From contig JBAIAC010000156.1 in assembly GCA_037349315.1 (NCBI GenBank), forward strand, positions 1,302,001 to 1,366,000: a stretch of 64,000 nt of DNA, read 5' to 3'. The stretch comes from Chelydra serpentina. Its lineage: Eukaryota > Chordata > Testudines > Chelydridae. This document shows, in pieces, positions 43,212 through 54,035 of this stretch; within the stretch, counting starts at the first letter, position 1; the number at the start of each line of letters is the position of its first letter. The notes beneath the pieces are model-generated. The model did no database searches. It was not told where the DNA came from and saw only the letters and a program-made list of their open reading frames with translations. Both the position numbers and the translations under genes were made by a program.

Positions 43212-43909
43212 GCAGAAAAGGACCTAGGGGTTACAGTGGACGAAAAGCTGAATATGAGTCAACAGTGTGCCCTTGTTGCCAAGAAGGCTAACGGCATTTT
43301 GGGCTGTATAAGTAGGGGCATTTCCAGCAGATCGAGGGACGTGATTATTCCCCTCTATTCGGCACTGGTGAGGCCTCATTTGGAGTACTGTGTCCAGTTT
43401 TGGGCCCCACACTACAAGAAGGATGTGGATAAATTGGAAAGAGTCCAACGGAGGGCAACAAAAATGATTAGGGGGCTGGAGCACATGACTTATGAGGAGA
43501 GGCTGAGGGAACTGAGATTGTTTAGCCTGCAGAAGAGAAGAGTGAGGGGGGATTTGATAGCTGCTTTCAACTACCTAAAAGGGGGTTCCAAAGAGGATGG
43601 ATCTAGACTGTTCTCAGTGGTAGAAGATGACAGAACAAGGAGTAATGGTCTCAAGTTGCAGAGGGGGAGGTTTAGGTTGGATATTAGGAAACACTTTTTC
43701 ACTAGTAGGGTGGTGAAGCACTGGAATGGGTTACCTAGGGAGGTGGTGGAGTCTCCTTCCTTGGAGGTTTTTAAGGTCAGGCTTGACAAAGCCCTGGCTG
43801 GGATGATCTAGTTGGGGTTGGTCCTGCTTTGAGCAGGGGGTTGGACTAGATGACCTCCTGAGGTCCCTTCCAACCCTGAGATTCTATGATTCTATGATTC
43901 TATGATTGT
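43212..43909 (+). pseudogene. CR1 LINE 3' end with intact C-terminal frame
   Basis: The frame encodes [52 protein letters not shown] and the terminal [18 protein letters not shown], stop at 43809. The 3' UTR follows with 'ggttggactagatgacctcc' and ends in ATTCTATG repeats (43880-43909), the CR1 signature. It is 5'-truncated, as most CR1 copies are. Confidence 0.9.
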
Positions 43910-44217
43910 TGAAAGGTGTCTTATATCACTATAGCTGATTCTTCTTCCTGCATCAGAAGAAGCTATGCCAGGATAAAGACTTTTATGCTGGTATAACTGC
44001 ATTCATGCTACCTGGAGTTTTCCACTTTAGCAATGCCAGCATATAGTTAAAACAACAAACATTTATAGGGCAGACAAGTCTAGAATAACACTAGCTGGGG
44101 ATCTGGCCCTAATTATCCAATGGTGGCAAAGCACAGAATTCAGCTAGTGCCATCTCCCGTGGAGGTTGGTGGACTGAAGGTTGTGTAGCAGGAAGGTTTC
44201 CATGATAACTGCCCTCT
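43910..44217. other. Remnant of a split MITE, otherwise nothing
   Basis: 'tatcactatagctgattctt' and 'gctggtataactgcattcat' look like the continuation of the MITE that begins at 41983 and into which the Penelope and CR1 copies inserted. No gene is seen. Confidence 0.35.
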
Positions 44218-44611
44218 GAAAATATTAGGGCTGTTAATTAATCACAGTTAACTCATGCGATTAACTCAAAAAAATTAATCGCAATTAATCGCACTGTTAA
44301 ACAATAGAATACTAATTGAAATTTATTAAATATTTGGATGTGTTACTACATTTTTAAATATATTGATTTCTATTACAGCACAGAATACAAAGTGTGCAGT
44401 GCTCACTTTATATTATTATTTTTATTACAAATATTTGCACTGTAAAACGATAAACAAAAGAAATACTATTTTTCAATTCACCTCATACAAGTGTGGTAGT
44501 GCAATCTCTTTATTGTGAAAGTGTAACTTACAAATGTAATTTTTTTTGTTACATAACTGCACAAAAAACCAAAACAATGTCAAACTTTAGCGCCTACAAG
44601 TCCACTCAGTC

Positions 44612-44810
44612 CTACTTCTTGTTCAGCCAATCATTAAGACAAACAAGTTTGTTTACATTAATGGGAGAAACTTCTGCCTGCTTCGTATTTACAATGTCAC
44701 CTGAAAGTGAGAACATGTTTTCACATGGCACTTTTGTAGCCGGCATTGCAAGGTATTTACATGGCAGATATGCTAAACATTCGTATGTCCCTTGATGCTT
44801 CCGCCACCAT
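44612..44810 (-). pseudogene. hAT transposase dimerisation domain, inverted copy
   Basis: The frame encodes CPLEWWRKHQGTYECLAYLP, CKYLAMPATKVPCENMFSLS, GDIVNTKQAEV and KLVCLNDWLNKK, ending in a stop at 44612. It is the hAT C-terminal (Dimer_Tnp_hAT) region. Confidence 0.8.
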
Positions 44811-45004
44811 TCCAGAGGACATGCTTCCATGCTGATGATGCTCATTAAAAAAAATAATGCCTTAATTAGATTTGTGACTGAACTCCTTGGAGGAGAATTG
44901 TATGTCTCCTGTTCTGTTTCACCCACATTCTGCCATATATTCATGTTATAGCAGTCTCCGATGATGACCCAGCACATGTTCATTTTCACACTTTCACAGC
45001 AGAT

Positions 45005-45530
45005 TTGACAAAACAGGAAGAAGGTACCAATGTGAGATTTCTAAAAATAGCTATAGCACTCGACCCAAGATTTAAGAATCTGAAGTGCTGTGCAAAATCT
45101 GAGAGGGACGAGGTGTGGAGCATGCTTTCAGAAGTCTTAAAAGAGCAACACTCAGATGTGGAAACTACAGAATCCGAACCACCAAAAAAGAAAATCAACC
45201 TTCTACTGGCGGCATCTGACTCAGATGATGAAAATGAACATGCATCGGTCCGCTCTGCTTTGGATCGTTATCGAGCAGAACCCATCATCAGCATGGGCAC
45301 ACACATATGGAATGGTGGTTGAAGATGAAGGGACATATGAATCTTTAGCGCATCTGGCATGTAAATATCTTGCGACGCCAGCTACAACAGTGCCAAGGGA
45401 ATGCCTGTTCTCACTTTCAGGTGACATTGTAAACAAAACTGGGCAGCTTTATCTCCTACAAATTGTAACTAAACTTGTTTGTCTGAGCGACTGGCTGACA
45501 GGACTGAACGGACTTGTAGGCTCTAAAGTT
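45005..45530 (+). pseudogene. hAT transposase C-terminal part, direct copy
   Basis: The first frame reads VRFLKIAIALDPRFKNLK, ERDEVWSMLSEVLKEQ, PPKKKINLLLAASDSDDEN and 'ALDRYRAEP'. After a short deletion near 45310 that removes the PLEWW segment, another frame gives GTYESLAHLACKYLATPATT, VPRECLFSLSGDIVN and LVCLSDWL. This is the DPRFK...dimerisation order of hAT transposases. The DDE core is absent. Confidence 0.8.
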
Positions 45531-46203
45531 TTACATTGTTTTATTTTTGAATGCAGATTTTTTTGGTACATAATTCTACATTTGTAAGTTCAACTTTCAT
45601 GATAAAGAGAATGCACGACAGTACTTGTATGAGGTGAATTGAAAAATACTATTTCTTTTGTTTTTTACGGTGCAAATATTTGTAATCAAAAATAAATATA
45701 AAGTGAGCACTCTACACTTTGTATTCTTTGTTGTAATTGAAATCAATATATCTGAAAATAAAAAACATCCACAAATATTTAAATAAATGGCATTCTATTA
45801 TTGTTTAACAGAGAGATCAATCGCCTGATTAATCACGATTATTTTTTTTAATTGCGTGATTAATCATGATTAATTTTTTTAATTGCTTGACAGCCCTAGA
45901 AAATACCTGATGCTTGGTGTATTCCAAAAGGGAAACACATTTGCTCTTCCGAAGCATTTTGCCTTGGTCATGGAGGTCGTATGTCCTAAGGTGGTTGCGG
46001 AGATTTTGCTCTCCCTTGAGCCTCCTACATCCCATCCCTGCTATGAATCCAGTTATGCTCTTCCCAGAACCTATTAAAACACAGTTCAATCTTACAGCAC
46101 AGCCAGGATCTGTATGGTTTTGAATGGCCTCTCAGATCTATCCTACAGTCTTGGACATGACATATCTGATCCTGCTGACATTTTAATATTATTTCTACCA
46201 TTA

Positions 46204-46350
46204 GGTCTTGTCTACACTAGAGTTTATGACCTGGAGTTAATTACTTGCCAGTTCACTGGAAGAAGTTAACTTTGTAATGGTTGATGTTCTGCACTCTTTC
46301 CAAACGCATGTAAACCTCAAGTTAAAATATCCCTTGATGTAGACATGCCC
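46204..46350. mobile_element. 147-bp Harbinger-like MITE
   Basis: The ends are GGTCTTGTCTACACTAGA and TGATGTAGACATGCCC, with a perfect TTA duplication at 46201-46203 and 46351-46353. Confidence 0.85.
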
Positions 46351-46363
46351 TTAGCGAAAAAGG

Positions 46364-46451
46364 TCCAGATCCCCAGTTGGTGTAAATCAGCGTCATTGTG
46401 CTGAAGTCAATGGAGTGATGACAATTTACACCATCTTGGGATCTGGCCACA
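46364..46451. repeat. Short palindromic repeat, clear example
   Basis: 'ccagatccccagttggtgta' with 'aatcagcg' on the left is mirrored by 'atttacaccatcttgggatc' and 'tggcc' on the right, around 'gctgaagtcaatgg'. It is a single ~85-bp foldable unit. Confidence 0.7.
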
Positions 46452-46499
46452 TCCAGCCCCACTAAATTCCACCTGGGTGCAAGCAGTTGCAATTGTACC

Positions 46500-46690
46500 G
46501 AGGGGAGGGATAGCTCAGTGGGTTGAGCATTGGCCTGCTAAACTCAGGGTTGTGAGTTCAATCCTTGAGAGGGGCCATTTAGGGATCTGGGGCAAAAATC
46601 TGTCAGGAGATAGTACTTAGTCCTGCTAGTGAAGGCAGCGGGCTGGACTTGATGACCATTCAAAGTCCTTCCAGTTCTATGAGATAGGCA
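46500..46690 (+). repeat. Tortoise PolIII-type tRNA SINE
   Basis: 'gggatagctcagtgggttga' (A box) and 'ttgtgagttcaatccttga' (B box) open the element. The body matches 15638-15815 in the first half, then ends 'gactagt...'-free, with 'gggctggacttgatgac' and 'ccttccagttctatga'. It is a different 3' subfamily from the first copy. Confidence 0.85.
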
Positions 46691-46988
46691 TATATACTGC
46701 TCCAGAAGATCTAGGCCAGCTAACACCATCATCCCGTTGTCTGCTTTTGAGTGGGAGCAGAATTCAGCCCACAGTCAGTTATGGTTCCTCAGTTATTTTC
46801 CGAGTCATTTTCTTCCACAAAGATCTAAACTGATACAAGTGAGAACCACAGTGCGGTTCCCCAGCCACCACTAGATTTGAGTGGGAGATGTATTGTGTTT
46901 ATGGTTGACTGACCTTATCCCATCTTACCCCACTCCCTTCTGAACATAGATACACCACGAAGAGCACACATATCTGCACTCTTTTATT
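46691..46988. other. No recognised feature
   Basis: Nothing supported beyond possible decayed palindromic repeat pieces near 46750. Confidence 0.3.
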
Positions 46989-47395
46989 CTACACACACAC
47001 ACACACCCAAAATGACCACACACTATGCAGCATGTACATCTGCACGTACTTACACACACACAATCTCCTTCCCATACAAATGGCACACACCTCTGCACAC
47101 ACACACAGAAAACACACAGCCCTGCACATGGAAAGATGGATGTACTACACACCCATATACACACACAAAAACAAAACTCGCTCACACAACAGCACATGTG
47201 CACGCACACAGCCCTGCACACAAAGCACAGTACATACAACTGCATATGCATCCTTCACATAACCTACATTAAATCGGGCTTACACATGTACATACACACA
47301 CAAAGCACACACATCTGTAGGTACATGCTCCTTGCCCACACCCCACAATGCACATGGCTGCACACTTCACACAACTGCAACACAATACACATCTG
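46989..47395 (+). repeat. CA-rich minisatellite
   Basis: About 400 bp of degenerate (CA)n with recurring 'cacacagccctgcacac' and 'tctgcacacacacac' units. It gives long His/Thr-rich and Cys/Val-rich frames on either strand that are not genes. Confidence 0.85.
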
Positions 47396-47905
47396 CCCCT
47401 ACTAAGCCTGGCTACAGATGGTGCCCTGTTTCCAACCACTTTGTCTTTACCTGTTTGTCTCACCAGTCTCTTCCCTGGTGACGGTGGAGGGCACAGCCAG
47501 TTCCCATACAGCTCCTGCTGGGCCATTCCTTATTGCTGGGGACCAGGGGCTTAGATGGGCTGCTGCTGAATCAACAGACCCCACCCCAACCCCAGACCCT
47601 GTTCTGCTTGAGGCACTCCCTTGCTCTCAGTATCTTGCTCAGGGCAGTTGTATTACTCCCTTAGTTTCAGTTCCTCTCTATGCTGAGGCTGGGATGAATA
47701 AGGTTATGCAAATAGCCTGAAATGCAGCAGAACTCAGTTGTGCACAGAAGCCAGGAAAGAGGGGAGACCATGTTGTGTGCCATGGAGTGTAGCTATGCCA
47801 CAACCCCTCCGCGGGGTGCCTGGTCGTGGGATGACTGGTGGAGTGGTGGTGAGGTGGCCACCTGGTCTGTGAACTGTGTGGGTCTACTGCCCACACTTTG
47901 AAGAG
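47396..47905. other. No recognised feature
   Basis: Mixed-composition sequence without recognisable exon, repeat terminus or RNA gene. Confidence 0.3.
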
Positions 47906-48312
47906 CAGTGGTTCTCAATAAGGGGTATGCGTACCCCCAGGGGTACGCACAGGTCTTCCAAGGGGTACATCTACTCATCTAGATATTTGCCTAGTTTTAC
48001 AACAGGATACATTAAAAGCACTAGCAAAGTCAGTACAAACTAAAATTTCATACAGACAATGACTTGTTTATACTGCTCTATATACTATACACTGAAATGT
48101 AAGTACGGTGTTTATATTCCAGTTGATTTATTTTATAATGACATGGTAAAAATGAGAACGTCAGCTATTTTTCAGTAATAGTGTGCTGGGACACGTGTAT
48201 TTTTATGCCTGATTTTGTAAGCAAGTGGTTTTTAAGTGAGGTGAAACTTGGGGGTATGCAAGACAAATCAGACTCCTGGAAGGGGTACAGTAATCTGGAA
48301 AGGTTGAGAGCT
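47906..48312 (+). mobile_element. Non-autonomous hAT (Charlie-like), right end cut
   Basis: It begins CAGTGGTTCTCAA and ends GGTTGAGAGCT, the inverted form lacking its last bases. 'ggggtatgcgtacccccag' and 'gggggtatgcaagac' are the sub-terminal inverted parts. A CR1 3' fragment in reverse orientation abuts the right end. Confidence 0.75.
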
Positions 48313-48410
48313 ATCATAGAATCATAGAATCTCAGGGTTGGAAGGGACCTCAGGAGGTCATCTAGTCCAACCCCCTGCTCAAAGCAGGACCAACCCCTGG
48401 AGAGCATAGG
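48313..48410 (-). repeat. CR1 3' end, reverse orientation
   Basis: 'atcatagaatcatagaatct', 'agggttggaagggacctcag' and 'ggtcatctagtccaaccccc' are the reversed CR1 3' UTR and its octamer tail. Confidence 0.85.
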
Positions 48411-48414
48411 AGTT

Positions 48415-49580
48415 GCCAGACTGGATTGAACCCATGGTTCATTTAGCCCAATATCCTGTCTCTACCAGCAGCCAGCCCCACTGCAGCTTCTCCTAGAGTC
48501 CATAGGAAGACCTGTGTCCTAGCTACACCAATGTTCCCACCCCCTGGCTCTGGGTGGTTCATGGAGGAAACACACAGTCCTTCCCTGGCTTTGCATAGGT
48601 GGCTAGACTTTTATCCTACAACTCAATCAATTCCTCAGTCCCATCGCAGGGATCAGTGCCAGTGCAAGCCCCCTGCCACAGATAAGTGTGCCAATTCTAT
48701 GAGCTGGGCTGTTGGAAAGTGGGCATCAATACATATCACTCCCCCGGCTGAGGCACCACGTACATCCTCCTTATGCCCTGAGCCTTGGGCTAGCCTTCTG
48801 CAGAGAGGTCAGTTTCCCCCCTAGTGCATTGTGGAATACCGATCCCATAATGCCCGTCAGATCAGCGGAGCAGTGTGTAGCCCAGTAGCAGGTGTAGGGC
48901 TGGAGGTGTAGGCTGGCAACACTTTTATTTTTAAGCATCTATTTATTTATTTTATAAATAAGATGGTCATTGATGCAGCAAACCACAGTGCTGTGAAGAA
49001 GGGGCTAGAAGAGGATGTATCTGCACCTGCTATTAATGTACCACATTTGTTAAGTCCCAGGGATCCTCATCACCTATAACTGGTCCTGTCCTGCCCACAC
49101 AGGAAGGCGTCATGGGTTAGGGTAAGAAGGAGGGTCCCCATACTAGATGTGAGCTTGGATGTGAGGGTCCTATTATGATCATTACAGTATATGTGTCTGT
49201 TTCTCTCACCAGGCCCATCCACCCCTTGCAGCCATGGTTGTTCCAGTGCATTCTGGGACTCACCTGTCCAGTAGTTCCTGGGAGAAGGGGCTTGTGGGAA
49301 TTTCTTAACACAAAGCACTGAATTGTGGGATGGAGGTCACAAGTGGGGGTGGAGGACAGGGCAACTGCAATTCTTGTGGGAAGAAACCAGTACCAATCCA
49401 GACAAACCTGAGCTAATGACCGCGTCCCAGGCTTTACAGGCAGCTAGGTAACCCAAACCTTGGAAGCACCTAGGGATGCCTTGCAGGGCTCGTGAACCCA
49501 GGGCATCCAAACAAGGGTTGCTTGCAATGACTTTTCACCTGCTAGAGATAGAGCTCCTAAAGTAATCCTAATGAAAATAA
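48415..49580. other. Old repeat pieces, no gene
   Basis: 'actggattgaacccatggtt' with 'gcccaatatcctgtctctac' (48418-48470) is a recurrent turtle repeat motif also present near 35940. The rest to 49580 contains nothing I can name. Minus-strand frames at 49070-49318 have no support. Confidence 0.35.
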
Positions 49581-49581
49581 G

Positions 49582-49692
49582 AAAGAAAAACTTGTAGCAC
49601 CTTAGAGACTAACAAATTTATTTCAGCATAAGCTTTCGTGGGTTAGTACCCACTTCATCGGATGCATGGAATGAAATTATATTTCAGACATA
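49582..49692 (-). repeat. Penelope-like 3' end, reverse
   Basis: 'cttgtagcaccttagagact', 'aacaaatttatttcagcata', 'agctttcgtgggttagtacc' and 'cacttcatcggatgcatgg' are the reversed 3' UTR of the 41983 family. Confidence 0.8.
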
Positions 49693-49868
49693 TTTATACA
49701 GTCAAAGTAATTATACAGTCAAGAGTTAAAGTAATCCTTTAACTCTTGACTTGCTGAATCATATTACATGTTCCTGCTGGATAGAGCAAAGATGTTTTCC
49801 CATCTTCACCATCCTTCCTTCCAGGGGCTCATGGCCTAAACTCCACAACCTACATACACTGAAGAGTT

Positions 49869-50131
49869 CAGGTTGGATATTAGGAAAATATCCAGTTTAG
49901 GTTGGATATTAGGAAAAACGTTTTCACTAGTAGGGTGGTGAAGCACTGGAATGGGTTACCTAGGGAGGTGGTGGAATCTCCTTCCTTAGAGGTTTTTAAG
50001 GTCAGGCTTGACAAAGCCCTGGCTGGGATGATCTAGTTGGGGTTGGTCCTGCTTTGAGCAGGGGGTTGGACTAGATGACCTCCTGAGGTCCCTTCCAACC
50101 CTGAGATTCTATGATTCTATGATTCTATGAT
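49869..50131 (+). repeat. CR1 LINE 3' end
   Basis: Collinear with 43674-43909: 'ggttggatattaggaaaaac', 'gtggtgaagcactggaatgg', the same stop region and 3' UTR, and ATTCTATG repeats at the end. The first ~25 bp of 'ggttggatattaggaaaata' are duplicated at the 5' border. Confidence 0.9.
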
Positions 50132-51329
50132 TCAGCCAAAGGGCCAGGCTCTGCACTCTTACCCAGGTGTAAATCTGGTGTCACTCCACTGAGTTCCAAG
50201 GTGTGACTCTGAATTTACACCAGTGTAACTAAGATCAGAATCAACTCTGGAGATCTTTACTTAGCACTATCAGAACTCCCAAGTTCTGCTGCTCCTTGCC
50301 TTAACATGACATGCAGGAATAACACACAGAGGGGGCTTCATTCTGATTTTGTATATTTGGGTGTAAATCATGAATAAGTTCATTAAATTCAATAGGCCAG
50401 CTCCTTAGCTGGTGTCAACATACAAACATACACAGATGCACATACACATACACACGTGCGTGCACATACATTCTCACACTGATTCACATGGTGTCTCACG
50501 CTTTCACTTGCATGCCGCTGGTAAATGTGGTAAACCCACTCATGTACCGTCCACTAAAAGAGAAACCCACACAGGCTGCCATGCTCTGGTAGAGGTGATC
50601 TGTGAATTTGCATATGCCTGCAAAATGTTTGCAACAATCTGTTTTTAAAAAAAGAAAACGCCCGGAACAGAAACTCCCCTCAGATGTCAAAGAGCGTGAA
50701 ACTGAATCTGTCGCTGAAAGAACATAAAGGGCAAGTAATACAAAGAGGTGAACGTAAAATGAGAGCGTGTGAGAGAGAGACATCACCACTTTTGTGGGCC
50801 ACATTTTCAGCTGGTGTAAATCAGCATAGTGCTATCTGAAGTCAATGGAACTATGTAAATACACACCAGCTGAGGATATGGCTGACTGACTCCAAGGAGC
50901 AATGCTGATTTACATCAGCTGGTGATGTGGCCCCTTAACACCAGTTATTTTACACCAGCTATGGATTTGGCCCCATGGACTCTAAAGCAGTGATGCCGAA
51001 TCCGATTTACAGCAGATTGGGCTGCATCCCGGCACCAGTTAGAAAATCACCTCTCCAACAAGCAGTTGCTTAATTAATATGTTTATCCCACAGTCAGCCA
51101 TGCTGTGCCAATGGAGCAAGGACCTCAGCCCCAGACGCCAGCTACAAATATCTCAAGGGTGTAAGACAAAGAACCAGATTCTGCCCTTAGAGACACTCAA
51201 GCAACTCCACTGCCTTTAATGGGAGCCGAGTGCGTGCGTCTAATGGCAGAACAGCCCCCTAAAGATGGAGATAGGTGATTTAGGAGCACTTACATTATAG
51301 GAGACCCCAGCTGAGATCAAAGCCCCATT
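50132..51329. repeat. Palindromic repeats and CA-rich tract, no gene
   Basis: Clear palindromic family units lie at about 50150-50250 and 50803-50980 ('agctggtgtaaatcagcata', 'tttacatcagctggtgatgt'). A CA-rich tract lies at 50425-50490. No exon was recognised. Confidence 0.55.
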
Positions 51330-51535
51330 GTGCCGGGTCTGGCGCTGACACACGAGACAGTCCCTGCCCCACAGAGCTCAAAGACAAGACAGACACAGGA
51401 AGGGTTATTATCTCCATTTTAAAGAGAGGGAAACTGAGGCCCAGACAAGTGAAGGTGTCAGTGGCAGAGCTGGAATTGAACCCAGGTCCCCATCTTCTGC
51501 CTTACACATCAGATCATCCTTCCTCTCAGTGGAGA
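51330..51535 (-). repeat. MIR/L2-type amniote SINE, reverse
   Basis: 'acagtccctgccccacagag' is followed by 'tattatctccattttaaaga', 'gggaaactgaggcccagaca' and 'ggaattgaacccaggtcccc' (reversed B box). Confidence 0.7.
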
Positions 51536-51584
51536 CACCCGGGGGCAGAGCGAGGAGCAATGGGATGAAATTAAGAAAATGACA

Positions 51585-52753
51585 TGTGACGATGTCCCCA
51601 ATGAAACTTTATGGGCAGATGCTTATAAATGTATATATGATGTAACTGGAATATGTTTTATGCTACATGTGCCATGTAACATATCTCTGTAAAAGTTATG
51701 ATCTACTGAATCTATTCCTCCTGGTTGTATGCATGTATCATTGTTGTAGTTGGAGTTATGAATATTGGTTTTATATTTGCTGGTTTTATACATAGCCTTT
51801 GTAAGAGCCTGGGATCATGTCTTGAGAAAGGTATGTGCATGTAAAGAGACCAAACAAGAAACCCTTACATAGACAATAGGAGGTGCAGACCCCAATCCAC
51901 ATCTGAGCTTCGCCAGGAATGCGACTGGCTGGACTGGTTAGGGTGCATGGACATCTGACTTGCCCATGTGATCCCAAAACTCCAGGGTAACATGATGCTA
52001 CACAGGGAGTGGGGAGAAGTCTATTTAAACCCTTCGAAGACCCCTCCATTTTGTCTTCAGCTGGCTAAAGAGAGAGGCTCTCCACCCCCCAAGGACATAC
52101 CTGAAAGAGACTGAACAAAGGACAAAGACAATAGGGGGTGTGAGTGATTGCTGGACCCAGGCTAGAAGGACGAGAGCCTGTAAAAAGAAGTTTACTGGAA
52201 CTGGTGAGGTTTTTATACCTGTGTTGAGTTTGATTAGACATAGACGTGCGTGTTTTATTTTATTTTACTTAGTAATTAACTTTGTTCTGTCTGTAACGAC
52301 TTGGAATCACTTAAATCCTACTTTCTGTACTTATTAAAATCACTTTTTACTTATTAAGTTACCTGGAGTACATGTTAGTACCTGGGGGTGGGGGCAAACA
52401 GCTGTGCATATCTTTCTATCTTTGAAATAGAAGGCGAACTATTTATGAGTATACCCTGTATAAGCTTTATACAGGGTAAAACGGATTTATTCAGGGTTTG
52501 AACCCCATTGGGAGTTGGGCACCTGAGTGTCAAAGGCAAGAGCACTTCCTGAGCTGCTTCCAGGCAAGCCTACTGCTGTTAGTGGACGTGGTTCAGACCT
52601 GGGTCTGAGTTTGCAGCAGATCAGCGGATCTGGCTCAAAACAGACAGGATTCTGGAGTCCCAAGCTGGAAAAGGCAGGAAAGCAGGGGCAGAAGTAGCCT
52701 TGGCACACCAGGTGGCAGCACCAAGGGAATTTCTGTGATACCAACCCGTCACA
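51585..52753 (+). mobile_element. Solo Gypsy-type LTR
   Basis: It starts TGTGACGATGTCCCC and ends AACCCGTCACA, with a perfect 5-bp TSD TGACA (51580-51584, 52754-52758). It is closely similar along its whole length to the 5' LTR at 59838-60972, including the 'actttatggg' start, 'ctgtataagctttatacagg' hairpin and 'ggtggcagcaccaag' end. No internal sequence follows, so it is a solo LTR. DIRS sequence begins right after the TSD. Confidence 0.95.
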
Positions 52754-52758
52754 TGACA

Positions 52759-54035
52759 TTTGTGGGTGAATGGCACCCCACCGCTGCAGTCTTCGGTGCC
52801 TTTCATCCTGGATTACCTCCTGTCCTTAAAACAGCAAGGTTTTGGTGTATCATCTATCAGGGTGTACCTGGCAGCCATTTCGTCTTTACACTCAGGGGAT
52901 CATGGTCGCTCGGTCTTCTCCAACCCTACGGTAGGCAGATTCCTTAAGGGACTGGACCATCTATACCCGCAGGTGCAACAACAGGTTCCTACATGGGACC
53001 TTAACTTGGTCCTCTCCAGGCTTATGGGGGCCCCGTTCGAGCCGATGGCCACCTGCTCATTCCTGTACCTCTCCTTCCTTGTGGCTATCACCTCTGCGAG
53101 TTGTGTATCCAAGCTCAGAGCCCTCACGTCGGAACCACCATATATGGTGTTCCATAAAGACAAGGTGCAGCTGCGACCTCACCCCGCCTTCCTTCCTAAG
53201 GTAGTGTCAGCCTTTCACATCAGCCAAGTCATCTTCCTTCCGATCTTCTACCCGAAACCACACGCTACTCGACAGGAGCAACAGCTGCACTCCCTCGATG
53301 TTCATAGGGCCCTCACCTTCTGTATTGAACGCACAAAACCATTTAGAAAAACGACCCAGCTCTTCGTTGCCGTGGCCAACCAGATGAAAAGCCTCCCGGT
53401 CTCCTCACAGCTCATCTCTTCCTGGATCACGGCTTGTATCCATGCCTGCTATGATTTGGCCAGTGTCCCGACCACGCTCACTCCACAAGGGCTCAAACCT
53501 CATCGGCCGCTTTCCTGGCCCAGGTTCCGATACAGGAGATCTGTAGAGCTGCCACTTGGTCATCGGTACATACCTTTGATGCCCACTATGCGATAATTCA
53601 GCATTCCAGAGGTGATGCTGCATTTGGTTCAGCGGTCCTGCATTCCGCGGTATCTCACTCCGACCCCACCGCCTATGTAAGGCTCGGGAGTCACCTAATT
53701 GGAATCGATATGAGCAAGCACTCGAAGAAGAAAAGACAGTTACTCACCTTTGTAACTGTTGTTCTTCGAGATGTATTGCTCATATCTATTCCAAACCCGC
53801 CTTCCTTCCCCTCTGTCAGAGTAGCCAGCAAGAAGGAACTGAGGGGGCACTGGGTCAGCTGGTGTATATATCCAGCGCCATGAAGGCGCCACTCCAGGGG
53901 GCTCCACAGCCGACCCATTGGGTGTTGCTAGGGTAAAAATTCTCCGACGATCATGCAAGTGGCGCGCACACACCTAATTGGAATGGATATGAGCAACACA
54001 TCTCGAAGAACAACAATTACAAAGGTGAGTAATCC
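52759..54035 (+). pseudogene. DIRS-like retroelement: tyrosine recombinase and 3' ends
   Basis: The open frame to 53596 encodes PFILDYLLSLKQQGFGVSSI, RVYLAAISSLHSGDH, GRFLKGLDHLYPQ, WDLNLVLSRLMGAPFEPM and LSFLVAITSASCVSKLRALT. This is the N-terminal and early catalytic part of a DIRS-type tyrosine recombinase. The usual 'SARRVSEL' appears as SASCVSKL, so the first catalytic Arg seems lost. Near 53490 the frame shifts, and the end motif EICRAATWSS then VHTFDAHYA (with the candidate nucleophile Tyr) lies in another frame at 53530-53595. Inverted arms of about 54 bp at 53739-53792 and 53980-54033 form the 3' terminal structure typical of DIRS elements. RT and gag are absent. Confidence 0.75.

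Larger units (their letters stand above)
44226..45898. mobile_element. Fold-back hAT element (long version)
   Basis: The 1673-bp element has ends TAGGGCTGTT and GACAGCCCTA and an 8-bp TSD with one mismatch: gaaaatat (44218-44225) and gaaaatac (45899-45906). Both halves carry the 3' end of the same hAT transposase in opposite orientation: minus strand 44612-44810, plus strand 45005-45530. The element is therefore a partial inverted duplication of an autonomous hAT. It is the same family as 28906-29701, which retains only the non-coding arms. Confidence 0.9.

Noticed and set aside
15638..46690. tRNA-like A and B boxes at 15638-15815 and 46500-46690 as possible tRNA genes
   Set aside because: They are followed by SINE bodies and tails, and the tRNA-like parts do not close into intact cloverleaves by eye.
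47012..47405. His/Thr-rich and Cys/Val-rich frames
   Set aside because: They are translations of a degenerate CA minisatellite.
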